Shown: in pieces, positions 1-11,175 of the stretch
Position numbering within the stretch: position 1 is the first letter of the stretch
Layout: each line of letters starts with the position of its first letter
Assembly (NCBI RefSeq): GCF_037893015.1
Contig: NC_133658.1
Coordinates: 148,798,390 to 148,862,389, forward strand
Length of the DNA: 64,000 bases
From: Macrotis lagotis
Taxonomy: Eukaryota > Chordata > Mammalia > Peramelemorphia > Peramelidae
Reading direction: 5' to 3'
Notes under the pieces: model-generated
Database searches by the model: none
What the model was told of the DNA's origin: nothing
What the model saw: only the letters and a program-made list of their open reading frames with translations
Program-made: the position numbers and the translations under genes

Positions 1-1180
1 TTCCCCTATTGACTATTGCTTTCTACAATACTTTCTCAGTGTTGATTCAGGGTGCCTAGGTAAAGTCTTACTTTTCTCATTTGGGTTGCCAATTATGAAG
101 CCAGGAGAATGATTTGAGTGAAGGGGCTTGCAAAGATAGGCAGGAGTTCAATTATCAGTGAAAAAAGCTCTCTGATTCAGTAGGGGAAGAAAAATTACAA
201 TTTAATTCACAGTTCTTTGAGGAGGTAGTAAGGTAAAGAATGTGAGTTAAGAACATAGTAAAATGGGAGAAAGAGCTGGAAGGCACTGATCCTCTCTAGG
301 GGGATTAGCAGCTGCTGTGACAGAATGACAGAAGCCATCTTGAGAGGGTGAGTAATAAGGAAAGACGTAGGAGCATGAGAGGTTACCTGGGGGATCGCAC
401 TCCCTAAGAACAGGCTAGCTTCACTAGAAGACAAGCAACTCAAGTGAGTGGAGGGTAAGTTTTTAAGGAGTATGTAGGGAAATGTGGGCAGCATAGATGT
501 AGATAGAAGGGCAGGTAGCTCAGAGAGTAGAGATGAGGCAATGAAGGATATGGGACAGTAGCTCAAAGACTTAATGCTTTCTTTCAGGACAGGGATCCAT
601 TGCTTTGTTGATAGGGTTTCAGGGAGTGGCAAGGTACTTTACTGAAAGTTTATTAACCTCATCCCAATAGCTTGAACAATGGGATGGGATGGGGTAGGGG
701 AAGATACATGATCAGTTCAGAGGGAATACATTAATTATAAAATATATTTCCCTTCCCAATATTTCCTCTACTTTATAGGGGCAGTGTCATACCAGTGTCA
801 TACTCCCCAAGTGTAGGTGTGGCTGTCTATATATTAAGTCCAAACCAAATACCTAGTTTATGTCTAGGAAAGGTCCATGGACTAGCCAGAGACATTGGGG
901 GAAAAAAAAACTCCTTAATGAGTATAACAATGTAAAATATTAAAAGTCAGTTCAATGAGAAGCTCATTATAGTCAATAGACAATAGGAAGGTAAAATAGG
1001 AAAAGGGGAATCTGATATACAGCTCAGGCATCCACACTGGCAGAAGATAATTCACTTAAGGGCAGGGTTGGATTTGGGGATCACGAAGACACAGATTCAT
1101 TCAGCAGAAAGGAAGTACTCTAGTAGGAAGGACTGATATTCCTGGAGGGGAAGGTATGGTCAAAGTCCTCTTCTGAAAGT
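1..1180. other. no recognised feature
   Basis: AT-rich sequence without a repeat or exon I recognise. A 141-codon minus-strand open frame (207-632) is hydrophobic, matches no known domain, and shows no promoter or splice context, so it is treated as chance. Confidence 0.5.
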
Positions 1181-1490
1181 GGTGTAGATAGATTATTGGC
1201 CTTGGAGTCAGGAGAACAGTAGTTCAAATCCAGCCTCAGACATTTGACACTAGTTGTGTGACTTTGAGCAAGTCACTTAACTCTGATTGCCTCACATCCA
1301 GACCATCTCCAGTCATCCTGATCTATATCTGGTCACTGGACCCAGATGGCTCTCTGGAGGAGAAAGTGAGGTTGGTGACTTAGCATAGCCCTCCTCCCTT
1401 CAAATCCAATTTACATGCTTGATATAGTATCACTTCCATGGTGTCATGGTCTTTGAGAATGAAGGACAAACACCAGCATCAGCATCATCT
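1181..1490 (+). mobile_element. marsupial SINE with RTE-like 3' tail
   Basis: The head is tRNA-SINE-like: 'CCTTGGAGTCAGGAG', then 'GTTCAAATCCAGCCTCAGACA' cut short of the B box region, then 'GCAAGTCACTTAACTC'. The second half differs from the common SINE and ends in 'GAATGAAGGACAAACACCAGCA', which resembles the 3' end of RTE-clade LINEs. This suggests RTE-mediated mobilisation (Mar1/WALLSI-like; name from recall). No clear target duplication was found. Confidence 0.75.
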
Positions 1491-1784
1491 TATAAAGTAC
1501 TGTAGTTTTGGATGGCCTTTTTGGAGCTGATTTGCATATCAGCATCAATGCAAAATGTTATTTTTGGGAGGGGTTTTTTATCGGGAGGAAAAACAAGCTG
1601 GTGGTAGACAAAATATAATTTCAGCTATATCTACCTTTGAAAAATGTTTTGTCAGTTTTTTTTAAATGAGTGCATTCTATAAACTTATATCTTCCCTTAA
1701 GGGGAGACAGACATGATGTCCTCAAAACTATCAAGTCAATAGCTTCTATAAGCTACAACCTTAAGACCACTATAGTTCTAGATG

Positions 1785-1925
1785 ACAAATTAGGAAATTG
1801 AAACAAACAGAAATTAAATGATTTACCTTGTATCACACAGCTAATAAGTATATGAGCCAAATTTGAAACAAAATTTTCCTTTTCTCCAGGTGCAGTACTC
1901 TAGTCACTATATTCCTTAGCTGTAC
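1785..1925 (-). mobile_element. MIR-type SINE fragment
   Basis: Degenerate complement of a MIR core and head: 'AGGAAATTGAAAC', 'CACACAGCTAATAAG' and a final 'GTAGTCACTATATTCCTTAGC'-like segment in the usual order for a minus-strand copy. Confidence 0.55.
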
Positions 1926-2035
1926 ATATTTTGTCTTATTAATAACTATTACTTGAAAGCAACATAAAAGGACCAGTGACTAGGAGAAGTGAGATTAGGT
2001 GGGGCATCATTAAGAAGACAGAAAAAGGGAAGATA

Positions 2036-2255
2036 AAAATAATAGCTAACATATATGTAGCCTTTGAAAGTTTCCAAATGACAATTTTGTCTTGTATAAT
2101 CCTCACAACAGCCCAGGAGATAGGTAATGCAAATATCACTATTTTACAGATAAGAAAACTCAGGTTCAAAGTGATGAAGTAACTTATCAAAGCACTGTTA
2201 GTGTGATTCCAAAATACAGTTGGAAGCCAGGTCATTCCTGACTGCATATGCTAAG
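2036..2255 (-). mobile_element. MIR-type SINE
   Basis: Contains the reverse MIR signature: 'AATCCTCACAACAGCCC', 'TTTTACAGATAAGAAAACTCAGG' in spaced order, then a decayed tRNA-like head near 2220-2250. Confidence 0.7.
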
Positions 2256-2289
2256 GACCAGTTTCACAGCTTTACCTCAGGTAAAGGTT

Positions 2290-2482
2290 GTGGTGGTATG
2301 ATGGAAAGAGAAGTAGAAAGAACACTGTCTTTAGACTCAAATGGCCCAAGTTTCAGTTGTACTTTTAATGCTAATTATTGTGTAATCTTAGTCAATTATT
2401 ATTATTTTTGGGTTGCAGTTTCCTTTTCTATAAAAAGAAGGAATTATACCAGATCTCTTATTTCCACTCTAGCTTTAAACAC
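2290..2482 (+). mobile_element. MIR-type SINE (marsupial variant)
   Basis: Head 'TGATGGAAAGAG', a decayed core, then a 3' part 'GGAATTATACCAGATCTC' followed by 'CACTCTAGCTTTAAA', the diverged 'GGACTAGATGACCTC...CCAGCTCTAAA' tail of marsupial MIR relatives. Confidence 0.6.
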
Positions 2483-2744
2483 AGTGGACAGTGATTCTAC
2501 ATGATCCTGCTGTGATTGGAGAAAATACTCCTTGTCCCACTCTCTTTTTTCGTATAAGTGCATCATTTTCAGGTTCCTGGAATCATTTGAGATCTACTCA
2601 AATTTTTGAAGTTTGAGGGCCTATTACATATTTACTTATGATATAAAGTGGTATAAACTTGTGGTTCTATTGGTATTAGGAACTTCTGGGGGAGGAAAAT
2701 TTTTTCTACAAATTCAGGTTTTTACAGTCCTGCCCCCTATAATT

Positions 2745-2882
2745 TACTTGTCTAGTGAACAAAGACTGGCTTCTCTGGGGTCACACGGTCAGTTTGCACC
2801 AGAGCAGGATTTCAATCCCAATCTTACTGACTTCAAGAATAGATCTCTATCCACAATGCCACACTGCCCTCCAGCAGCCTAT
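2745..2882 (-). mobile_element. degenerate tRNA/MIR SINE head
   Basis: Reverse-complement SINE order: 'GGGGTCACACGGTCAG', 'GATTTCAATCCCAATCTTACTGA', 'CTCTATCCACAATGCCAC'. The last motif is the complement of a 'GTGGCACAGTGGATAGAG'-like head. Confidence 0.6.
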
Positions 2883-3299
2883 GTATGAAGAAAACTGACC
2901 TTTTATCAGTTGAAAATTCAGACATTTTTGAATTGGAAGATTTCGCTTTATGCCTGGGAAGGAATTTTAATAGACTTATCTCTGGAGATTAACCTCCAGG
3001 ATTGGAGTAGGCCTTCTATGAACCTTTGAGATTTATGGAGATTACTCACACACAAATACATACTAAAAGTGAAATCTCTACTTGTGCATACACACACAGA
3101 ACTACAAGCAAAAAGAAACATTCATCTAAAATAAACTTACAAAATAAACTTAGTTTACTGGAATACACTTGACAGAATCTCTCAAGGATTTACCTTTCTG
3201 AATAACAAAAACAAAAATGGGAAAAATCCAGGCTAGAGCTAGATCTATTCAGAAGTTGTTGAATGTTCAGATCTAAAGGACAGTTATTAATAGTTAATA
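2883..3299. other. no recognised feature
   Basis: Simple AT-rich sequence with a few CA runs; nothing assignable. Confidence 0.5.
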
Positions 3300-4154
3300 G
3301 TTATTAATGTCAACTGGGAAGATGAACTCTGAGTACTTCTGGGATTGATCTGACTCTGTACTATTTGACATTTTTATTATAAATTTGGGGAAGGCATAGA
3401 TGTTAGACATGCCAATTCTACTAATGACATAAAAAGCAGGAGATTCCTGAGTGCATTAGATGATCATCAGGATCCAAAAAGACCCTGAGAGGTTAGAATA
3501 ATAGGTCAAGTTGTGGAAGATGAAACTGAATAGGTATAAATATAAAATCCCGCACTAGGATTAAAAAACAAATTCTCTTCACAAGAATGGAGCATGGACT
3601 AGGCAACATGTTTTTTCCCCTTTCTTTTTCTTTTTAGAAAAAAGACCTAAAGTTTGGTGACCTACAAACCCAGTCAGCAAGAAGCAATGACATAACATAG
3701 AAATAACAACAAAAAGTCAGAGCAATCTTGGTTTGTATTAAATAAATAATAACACCCAGAAAAAAAGAGAGGAGAGAGTCTCTTTGTGTTCTCATCAGTT
3801 CACATTGGAGTATTACGTTTAGCTCTAACTCTTCAAGATTGTATTATATAAGGATCCATTAGATTCTCATAAAGCATCTAATAGAGCATAGAGTAAAGAA
3901 GATGGAGGGAGGACATATACTTGTGAATTTATATACTTGAGGACTGCCATATGGACAATGTGGTAGAGATCATATAACTTTTAGATGCATATAGTTTGAG
4001 ATAGGACAATAACAACAGAAACAATAGCAACTGACTTGAGATGAATATAGATGTTGCTTATCAGTATATCACTATCAGAAAAGGACATGAGTCCTGGCTT
4101 GTGTGTGAAGTGGTTACGGTACTAGGATGAAAGCAGGTGGTTTAGTAAGTCTAG

Positions 4155-4199
<45 letters not shown>

Positions 4200-4345
4200 A
4201 TCTATCTATCTATCTATCATCTATCTGTCTGTCTATTTTTTACAGTTAAGGAACTATGATCATTCAGCATGGAAAAGAAAAGGTTGATTTATGACTTAAT
4301 CCCTTCTACCTCTACTTTTTTTTAATTTTCAAGCATATGAAGTGG
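3300..4345 (+). mobile_element. CR1/L3-type LINE fragment (3' coding part)
   Basis: Several stretches follow the order expected at the 3' end of CR1/L3 ORF2. These are a 'CAGGATCCAAAAAGACCCTGA' block near 3468, then 'TAAATATAAAATCCCGCACTAGGATTAAAA' (split here, near 3536-3566), 'AATGGAGCATGGACTAGGCAA' (3585), 'TCACATTGGAGTATTACGTT' (3800), and 'GCATGGAAAAGAAAAGGTTGA' (4267). The frame is destroyed. A TATC microsatellite interrupts it at 4155-4235. Orientation is sense on the plus strand. Confidence 0.7.
4155..4235. repeat. (TATC)n microsatellite
   Basis: About 20 tetramers with a few ATC interruptions and TGTC ends. Confidence 0.97.
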
Positions 4346-4364
4346 TCTCTGCAATGTAACAAAT

Positions 4365-4475
4365 GATTCATAAGACCTTAGGCAAATCATTTCATTTCTC
4401 TAGTCTTCAAGTTTCCTCATCTGCAAAATAATGAAGTTGGACTTGAAGATCTCGAAGGCCACTTCCTGTTCTATT
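4365..4475 (+). mobile_element. MIR-type SINE 3' part
   Basis: 'CTTAGGCAAATCATTTCATTTC', 'TTTCCTCATCTGCAAAATAATG', 'GTTGGACTTGAAGATCTCGAAGG' in order: the core and tail of a marsupial MIR relative lacking its head. Confidence 0.75.
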
Positions 4476-4671
4476 AGCTTAAACAATTCTTGGTCCTTGG
4501 GGAACTCTGCCAATGATTAGTTGGTGAACTCAGTTCAATTACTAACACTGGGCCATGGTTTACAGGCTCATTGAATATTTAACCTTTGGTACCCTTAGTT
4601 ATGCTCTAATAATGCTGTGAGACTAATATAACTTTCCTTGTCCACATTTAGATTCTAAACTATCAAAAAGA

Positions 4672-4885
4672 ACTAGGTAGACAGAGTAATGGATAGAACA
4701 GTGTATCTAGATAAGGCATCCTGAGTTAAAATACAGGTTCGCACATTAGCTGTATGGTCCTGGGCAAGTCATTTCCATGCCTCAATTTCTCCATCAGTAA
4801 AATGGGGTCAATAATAGCTCCTTAAGTTATTATGAAAGTGAAAAGAAATAAAAGCACTTCATACAGTAGGATCTTAATAAAAAAA
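4672..4885 (+). mobile_element. MIR SINE, near complete
   Basis: The head 'AGTAATGGATAGAACAG' is followed by 'TGGTCCTGGGCAAGTCATTTCC', 'CAATTTCTCCATCAGTAAAATGGGG', 'TCAATAATAG', 'TTATTATGAAAGTG' and 'AAAGCACTTCATACAGTAGGATCTTAATAAA', which track the whole MIR consensus. Confidence 0.85.
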
Positions 4886-5536
4886 ACATGTTTCCTTTCT
4901 TCCACATAAACTCCAGGGTCTCTGTTTCCCCCTATCAGTGGATATGGAAAAGGAAGGATAGCCTGGACATCTTGTATATGAAGATGATCAAATTTTGCTT
5001 TGTGGTTGTCAGTCAATGGAACTCACCTCCAGAATTCTCTGGTGTCCCTGTAAACATCTGGAACAGACTGCGTTGTCTCTGCCATTCCCTGGCATATCTC
5101 AAGAAGAGGGGGCTGAGAAGGACTTCTGAGTGACAATAAGTCCATAGAGCTCTTGAGAAGTGCTAAGTACAGTAATTTGTTGTAATGACTCAAATTTAAA
5201 ACAATAACCCAGAGGCATAATAGCATGAGCCAAGAATACCTACTGTATGTGATGGGTCGTTAATGGGAATGAACGGCTTGATTTGGTGGCAGAGTATTTT
5301 CAAATGGATTTCACTCTAGATGGATACCGTGGAGTGCCAGTGCTAAGTTTTCTATCAGGGTTAATTTGGACCACTTCCTCTCTGCCTATAGAGAGCTATT
5401 CAGCTGATGGAGACCCTTTATTGCTGTACTTTCCCCATGACTGGAAGCAAATATCAGAAGCAGCTCTCTCATGTCCTCCACTCCCTTCCCTTCCCCTCCC
5501 TCTCTGTCTGTGGCAAAGGCATTTTGGAAGGGGTGG
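4886..5536. other. no recognised feature
   Basis: Mixed-composition DNA. Short open frames on both strands (60-140 codons) overlap each other and run into the purine tract, so none is called. Nothing else assignable. Confidence 0.45.
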
Positions 5537-5753
5537 GGGAGAAGAGAGAGAGAAAGAGGAGAGAGAAAGAGAGACAGAGAGAGACAGAGAGACAGAGAGG
5601 GAGGGAGAGGGGGAGGGAGAGACAGAGAGAGAGATAGAGACAGGGGAGGGAGGGACAGAGGGACAGAGGGAGGGAGAGAGAGACAGACAGAGGCAGACAG
5701 AGAAATAAGAGATACAAGAGAGACAGGAGACAGACAGGAGAAAGAGGAGAGGG

Positions 5754-5814
<61 letters not shown>

Positions 5815-5820
5815 TGAAAA
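5537..5820 (+). repeat. polypurine tract ending in (AG)n
   Basis: About 280 nt with almost only A and G on the plus strand (GAGA, GACAGAGA and GGGAGG variants), ending in a pure (AG)n run of roughly 50 nt at about 5760-5811. Open frames on either strand here are low-complexity artefacts. Confidence 0.95.
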
Positions 5821-5924
5821 TAAACAAATAGCAGCAGTTGGAACAGGAACGTTTTAGACAGACATGCATAAACAGAAATAGACCTAACAACTCTGCATAG
5901 AATCAGCAAAACAGAGCTAGCTTG

Positions 5925-6112
5925 AAGATGATTTCATCTAATCACTTAATTTTTTTCTATCTGGGAAACTGAGACCTAGAGTGCAATTCCCAAAGTTCAC
6001 AGGATAGTTTTTTGTTTGTTCGGTTTGTTGTTGTTAGTTTTTTGCAGATCTGGGACTAGAACTCATTCTTCTTGACCTCCAGTTTTGGATTCTTCATATT
6101 GTCCTATATTGT
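5925..6112 (-). mobile_element. MIR-type SINE, interrupted
   Basis: 'GGGAAACTGAGACCTAGAG' and 'TTCCCAAAGTTCACAGGATAG' are separated from 'GATCTGGGACTAGAACTCATTC' by a T/G-rich insert (about 6008-6042). The order fits a minus-strand MIR. Confidence 0.65.
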
Positions 6113-6405
6113 CTCCCTCTTTTCTTCTGCCTCGTTCTTGCTCTAACACATCCACATTGTGAATATCCAAAATCCATGTTCCCAGTCTTTGGGGAAGTTA
6201 ATTTAGTTTCATTTTGGAGTTTGCACTTTAAGAGCCCAGACTAGTTTTTTGATTAGTGTAAAGTAACCCACTTATCCATTTTATCAACTAGTTGTATGCA
6301 GACTATGCTTTGCCTTCATATCCCAACCAACCTGCTGCCTGCTGTGCCCTCCACTGCTCTTTCCATCTTTCTCTAGGTACCATAATCAAATAAAAAATAA
6401 CATTT

Positions 6406-6587
6406 TGTGTCAGCTAGGTGGCACAGTGGATAGAGCACCGACCCTGGAGTCAGGAGTACCTGAGTTCAAATCTAGCCTCAAACACTTAATAATTACCTAG
6501 TTGTGTGGCCTTCATGCCACTTAACCCCATTGCCTTGCAAAAACTAAAATAAATAAACAAACAAATAAATAAATGAAAAAATAAAAT
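6406..6587 (+). mobile_element. marsupial tRNA-derived SINE, full length
   Basis: Starts at 'GTGTCAGCTAGGTGGCACAG' and includes 'TGGAGTCAGGAGTACCTGAG', 'GAGTTCAAATCTAGCC' (B-box region), 'CACTTAATAATTACCTAG' and 'CCATTGCCTTGCAAAAAC', then a long A-rich tail with TAAA units. It is flanked by the direct repeat AAAATAACATTT at 6394-6405 and 6588-6599, a 12-bp target-site duplication, typical of L1-mediated insertion. Confidence 0.93.
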
Positions 6588-6700
6588 AAAATAACATTTC
6601 CATAAAGGACTTGAGAATGTCCTCTATATAGTAGCTCATCATATCTTTGATTCCTTAGATCAAAGCTCCCTTCCTTCACCACCTGTATGTGGAATATAAA

Positions 6701-6708
<8 letters not shown>

Positions 6709-6736
<28 letters not shown>
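6709..6736. repeat. (TA)n microsatellite
   Basis: Pure alternating TA run of about 14 dimers. Confidence 0.95.
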
Positions 6737-6739
<3 letters not shown>

Positions 6740-7285
6740 CAGAATATAATAGTTTTTTAAGGATATAAGCTTTTCATTTTTAAATATTTTTGTCTCCAAC
6801 ATTTATCAGGGTATCTGGCATATAAAAAAATTTAACAAATCCTTTCCATTCATGTATGCATTTATTCACTCATCCACCCATCCATTTACACATGCATAGG
6901 ATGCATCTTTTTCAATTTGCTTGAAACAGCTTGCATGATTCAAAGTCCAGTGCTGGATCTGTATGTTTTCCCTCTTAATTCATTTTTTCATTTCCAACTC
7001 ATTCCTCTAGGCACTTCTTACAGATGCCCAGTCTTTTCATGATGCCAAATGGACCACTCCAGCAATGGCCATGCCAACTTTCAACTTTCTTTAACCCATC
7101 AAAACTACTGTTTCCTCAGTTATTTGTCACATAGGAGAACAAATTAACTGATAATTATTCATATTTCTATAACTCTAACATAAGACTTTCTATACCACCT
7201 TATGAGGTAGGTATTACATTTATATACATACATACACACATATATGAAATAAATATAATGAATAAATGCAATCTTTGTTGGATTT
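6737..7285. other. no recognised feature
   Basis: AT-rich, with an imperfect CATC/CACC patch near 6860-6885 and TACA repeats near 7220. No gene or transposon recognised. Confidence 0.45.
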
Positions 7286-7440
7286 AGGAAGACAAGTGAT
7301 TCCCTCAAGGTCATGTAGGTAGTAGGTGGCTTTTTTTTTAAATGACATTTAGCATTCCAAAATTTCAGTGGTATTAAACATTAAAACTCAGATCTGAAAT
7401 TAGATTTCCTTATTCCAAATCCAATGCCCTTTCACATATA
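7286..7440 (-). mobile_element. degenerate MIR-type SINE
   Basis: 'GTGATTCCCTCAAGGTCATGTAGGTAG' (in parts) and 'CTCAGATCTGAAATTAGATTTCC' plus 'CAAATCCAATGCCCTTTC' give the reverse MIR head order, with a T-rich insertion between. Confidence 0.55.
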
Positions 7441-7635
7441 ACCAAACTGTACATTATATAAATGATCAAATAATTATGTAATTACCATGGCTTACTATGC
7501 CAAAATGTGAAACATTTTGAAAGAGATAATTTAGTTATTGAAAAAAAATAAATTTCTAATGTATGAATTTCAGATAGTGTATCCAGAAGGTAGAAATTTG
7601 GAGTGATTAAATTACATAATTTGGTAGAGATATGA

Positions 7636-7835
7636 TGGTAAGTGTTTAACAACTGACTCTCTGAAAACCCAAGATCCCTGCATTATTAATATTTTCTCTG
7701 TCCCTTTAAGTCTAGAAATCTATATAACAATCAATCAAGCCTTGTTTGCCAATTTCTATATTATAAATACTCACATTGAAAATTTAACACTCCATTCTTC
7801 TGATTAGAGACCTGACTTGTTAGGCTTGGATCCAG
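7636..7835 (+). mobile_element. unassigned interspersed repeat, copy A
   Basis: Shares an ordered set of blocks with 13670-13872 and 25738-25960: 'GTTTAACAACTGACTCT', then 'AATATTTTCTC', 'TTTAAGTCTAGA', 'AATCAA', 'CCAATTTC', and 'AATACTCACATTGAAAATTT'. No coding frame or tRNA head is seen. It could be a decayed hAT-like DNA element; I cannot assign it. Confidence 0.6.
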
Positions 7836-8210
7836 TACACCCTAAGTCATTTACTGCTCTCAGCTGTCATAGCATGCATTGGTAGTTCAAAGATATTTCT
7901 ATAAAGATTACCTTTTCCCCTAGAATTGGCCATACTTTGCCTTAACCACCAATTTTCCAGGCCCCCTCTCCCATTTTAACTACTTCTTTATTCCTCAGCT
8001 TTCACCTCAACATTTCTTTATCCTGTTCTTCTCTTTGCATTTTTTATTAGATCTTCCCATTAAGTCAAAAGACGGCTTTATAGGAACTCAGGATTAGAAG
8101 GAATCATATAGTTCTTCTAATGTTTCTCTCTTTGACATATGGGGAAACTAAAAGAAGGAAGAAAGGAGGAAAGAGAAAGAAAGGTCTTCTGACCCCCAAT
8201 AAAAATATTC
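7836..8210. other. mostly unassigned; possible MIR scrap
   Basis: The last ~80 nt ('GACATATGGGGAAACTAAAAG' near 8137) may be a minus-strand MIR remnant; the rest is not recognised. Confidence 0.4.
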
Positions 8211-8218
8211 ATCAAGTG

Positions 8219-8272
8219 CTTTGGGCAAGCCACTTAACCCCACTGCCTTGCAAAAACCTAAAAAAACCATAT
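8219..8272 (+). mobile_element. 5'-truncated tRNA-SINE
   Basis: Only the 3' end remains: 'TTGGGCAAGCCACTTAACCC' and 'CACTGCCTTGCAAAAACCTA' plus an A-rich tail. The direct repeat ATCAAGTG at 8211-8218 and 8273-8280 brackets it, which supports truncation at insertion rather than later deletion. Confidence 0.85.
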
Positions 8273-8280
8273 ATCAAGTG

Positions 8281-8955
8281 ATTACTTGGCAATGTGACTG
8301 CTTCATGAACCTTCAGTCAGAGACTGGGTAATGTTAGATCACAAGATTTTGAACTAGACAGGTGCAGGTCCAGAGACTTTCAGAGTTCAGTCCATTCCCC
8401 ACTGGAATAAAGGCTAGAATTTATAAAGCACTGATGAGACTGAGGTCCAGGAAGTGGAAATGATTCACTCTCTTCCCCTGAGGAATGAAGGATGAGTGAA
8501 CACTAGTTTTCCAGAGTTCCTAGAGTTCTCTACCATTTTTGTTTCTGGGAGAAAATGGAAAAGTAAAGTTAAGCTCTATTTTTAATGAAGATCTCCAGAT
8601 TCTCAATTCAGATTGCACCAGGCAACAATTTGTTTGCTAAATGAAAACCAGCTGGCTATTGAAAGAAATAAATTTATTGGGAATTAGCTGTCATGTGTTG
8701 GGTGTATATTTACTACCTGGTTGTCAAACCTCAGTGAATCTGTGTTAAATAATATTTTTTAATTATCATGCAAAAATATGAACCATTAATCACAAATTAA
8801 AGATATTTGCAAAACTTTAATTCATCATATCATCAATTATCTTTACCTTCATCTTTTCTGGTGATCCCTTTTGGAGAAAGAGGCTCAGCACATAGTCTTA
8901 GACATAGAACTCTCATATCTCTTAGCAGTAGCAATCTGAACTGAAGAACCCAGGA
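8281..8955. other. non-repetitive interval
   Basis: No transposon recognised. 8580-8830 is rich in TAATT/ATTA cores and could be a conserved noncoding element, but that is only a compositional hint. Confidence 0.35.
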
Positions 8956-8959
8956 CCAA

Positions 8960-9129
8960 AGAGAGCTGGGTTTGGAATCAAAGAACCTGACTTCAAATCT
9001 TTACTCTTTCAGTTAACTATCTATGCGATCTTGGGCAAGTCAAATATGCCTTTCTGGGCATCAGCTTTTCATCTGCAGAATGAGGTGGGAAGAGAAAGCT
9101 AGGTGCTTTCTAACTCTAAATCTATGATC
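8960..9129 (+). mobile_element. MIR-type SINE (marsupial variant)
   Basis: 'GAGAGCTGGGTTTGGAATCA', 'GACTTCAAATC', 'GATCTTGGGCAAGTCAAATATG', 'CATCTGCAGAATGAGG' and the tail 'CTTTCTAACTCTAAATCTATGATCC' occur in consensus order. Confidence 0.85.
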
Positions 9130-9140
9130 CCATAATCTTC

Positions 9141-9300
9141 CTTTTTTTTTTAGTTTTTTTTTTCTTGCAAGGTAAATGGGGTTAAGTGGCTTGCCCAAAG
9201 CCACACAGCTAGGTAATTATTAAGTGTCTGAGGTCGGATTTGAACTCAGGTACTCCTGACTCCAGGGCCACTCTATCCACTGTGCCACCTAGCCACTCCT
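9141..9300 (-). mobile_element. marsupial tRNA-derived SINE, full length
   Basis: Reverse complement of the common SINE: T-rich tail, 'CTTGCAAGGTAAATGGGG', 'GCCACACAGCTAGGTAATTA', 'GATTTGAACTCAGGTACTCC' and 'CTCTATCCACTGTGCCACC'. Perfect 11-bp target-site duplication CCATAATCTTC at 9130-9140 and 9301-9311. Confidence 0.95.
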
Positions 9301-9311
9301 CCATAATCTTC

Positions 9312-10720
9312 TACCATTCTTTTCTCTATTATCTCTTTTCCTCTCCATTATAAGACTAAACATTTGTAACTGGAAACTTGAGGAGATTCAGGCTGATAAC
9401 CTCTCTGTTTTTGAGCTAACAGATGATGATGACAGGGGAAATCAATTCCCAGGCCAGAACAGAGTGGGGGTAGTGCCCTGAGAAGAGACCTGAAATGATT
9501 AGTAGGAGAACTGGATCCTAGATCTACTTCTATTATAGAAAGTTGAGAAACCTTGAATGAGCCCCTTCTGTGCAAAATATACAAGTAAAGTCGCTCCCAA
9601 CTCTGACAATCCATGGGTCTATTATTTATTTCTGTCCTCTAGAAACCTCTGTCCATCTTCATAATAAAGGGTTCTAAAAACTCTAGAAAACTATTGTTCC
9701 CTCCTCCTCCATCATCCTTCAGTAGAAGAAAGCAAGGCATTTCTACTTCTGGGACCTCAGTCTCCTCATCTCTAAAGTGTCACATAAAACTTGCTAATAT
9801 CAAATGAGAAATGAGTTGGCAATGGTGGTCTTTGTTGCCTCCATCATCTAGTTCCCTGAATGTGTCTTGTCCTGCAACATTTGGTCATTTCAGAAGGGGA
9901 ATTTAAAATGGTCCCTGAATCTTCCTCTGGGGTGTATCAGCATTCTCTTACTCTGTAATGCTTTTCCCCTTCCACCCATATGGATTTTACATTCCATCCC
10001 ATGCCTTCCTCACTTAGCAATTACATGCTCAGCATGCACATCGGAAATGTTTGCGTTGGTAACAAATGCTCTGAGGGTTAATTATCATCCTACGCTACAG
10101 AAGGCCCTTGCACAGGGCCTTATAGACAGCAATGATTCCTCCTCTCATTTGCTTTGCCATGTGGTCTGAGCATATGCCTGCTTGGAGCAGTGTGGGGCCA
10201 CTAAAGCCCCCTCTCCTTCTCATGCTTCACTGCTATGGAAGATGTGGGCAGTCATCTCTCACTCAATCGAGTTCAGCAGGACTAAAGTCTTCCTGGATTG
10301 GGGCACTGATTGTCCACCTATGGAAGCTGGGGAAAGAGAGGGAGCAATGGGGACTAAAGAGTCTCCCATTGCCCCCCAAAACCCCCAACAGGATGAAATG
10401 TCCCTGGGAAATGTCAAAAAAAAGACCTAGTCTGATCCCTTGTACCTAGAAGAGCTGCTCGATGCCTATCATCTAGGAAAAATAAGTTAACATTTTAAAG
10501 ATTAATGACTCAAAGGTGGTAGATATTGCAGAAAGCAGAAGAGAGTGAAGGAGCAACACTGCTGGGAAAATGAACCCTTCCCTTTCCCTAATACATAGCT
10601 ATTTCCAGGATTTCAGAAAAGACCAGGTTATAAGTAACACAGCTGGGGAAATGATATCTATTACCTTCTGAAGAAAGTCCAATAGTGTGAGTCCTCCTAG
10701 GGTTCAACCACTTTTTTTTC
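9312..10720. other. mostly non-repetitive interval
   Basis: A possible MIR remnant lies near 9745-9785. Plus-strand frames of 82-105 codons overlap at 9867-10449, but there is no recognisable domain and they overlap in different frames, so I call none. Nothing else seen. Confidence 0.4.
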
Positions 10721-10724
10721 CCTC

Positions 10725-10862
10725 TTTGATGATTTTGATAATTGTATTTCAATATAATTGGTTTCCTTTGCAACTCTACATATTTTATTTTATATGTTTA
10801 AAATTATTCTGAGGAAGAGGTCCATAGGCTTCATCAGGCACAAAAATGATCAAGAATCTCTG
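10725..10862 (-). mobile_element. hAT-like nonautonomous element fragment
   Basis: 'TTTCAATATAATTGGTTTCCTTTGCAACTC' (in parts) and 'GAAGAGGTCCATAGGCTTCATC' are the reverse complement of the element seen at 40405, 45335 and 47652. The family name is uncertain; four copies in the window show it is dispersed. Confidence 0.65.
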
Positions 10863-10944
10863 TTAGAGGATGCCACACTAGGATCTAGTCATCGCCCAAT
10901 AGAGCCAATAGAAAGTTTCCAGATCATGTCATATAAATAATAGG

Positions 10945-11175
10945 TTGAATAACAGGGAGGGGTCTTAGAAATAATTTAACCTAACTTTCACTTTACAGAT
11001 AAAGAAACTAGTCTGTCAAAATCTTGAGGGCCAGGGACTGTTATCAACTCTGTCTTCCCTAGAGAAACTAAAAGATTGTATGAATAAAACTGAGAGCCAA
11101 AGAATTTAGTGACTTGACTAAAGTCACATAGTGACTGAACTAGGAAGAGAATTAAGGCATTCTAATTGCTTGCCA
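10945..11175 (-). mobile_element. MIR-type SINE, interrupted
   Basis: 'ACTTTCACTTTACAGATAAAGAAACTAG' (in parts) and, after an insert of about 90 nt, 'GACTTGACTAAAGTCACATAG' and 'AAGGCATTCTAATTGC' in minus-strand MIR order. Confidence 0.65.

Noticed and set aside
207-632. 141-codon minus-strand frame
   Set aside because: No domain, hydrophobic low-information composition, no supporting context.
5396-5909. Overlapping open frames of 128-164 codons on both strands
   Set aside because: They translate the AG-rich tract (RER or LSLSL repeats) and overlap each other in several frames.
9867-10449. Three overlapping plus-strand frames of 82-105 codons
   Set aside because: They lie in different frames of the same DNA; none shows a domain.
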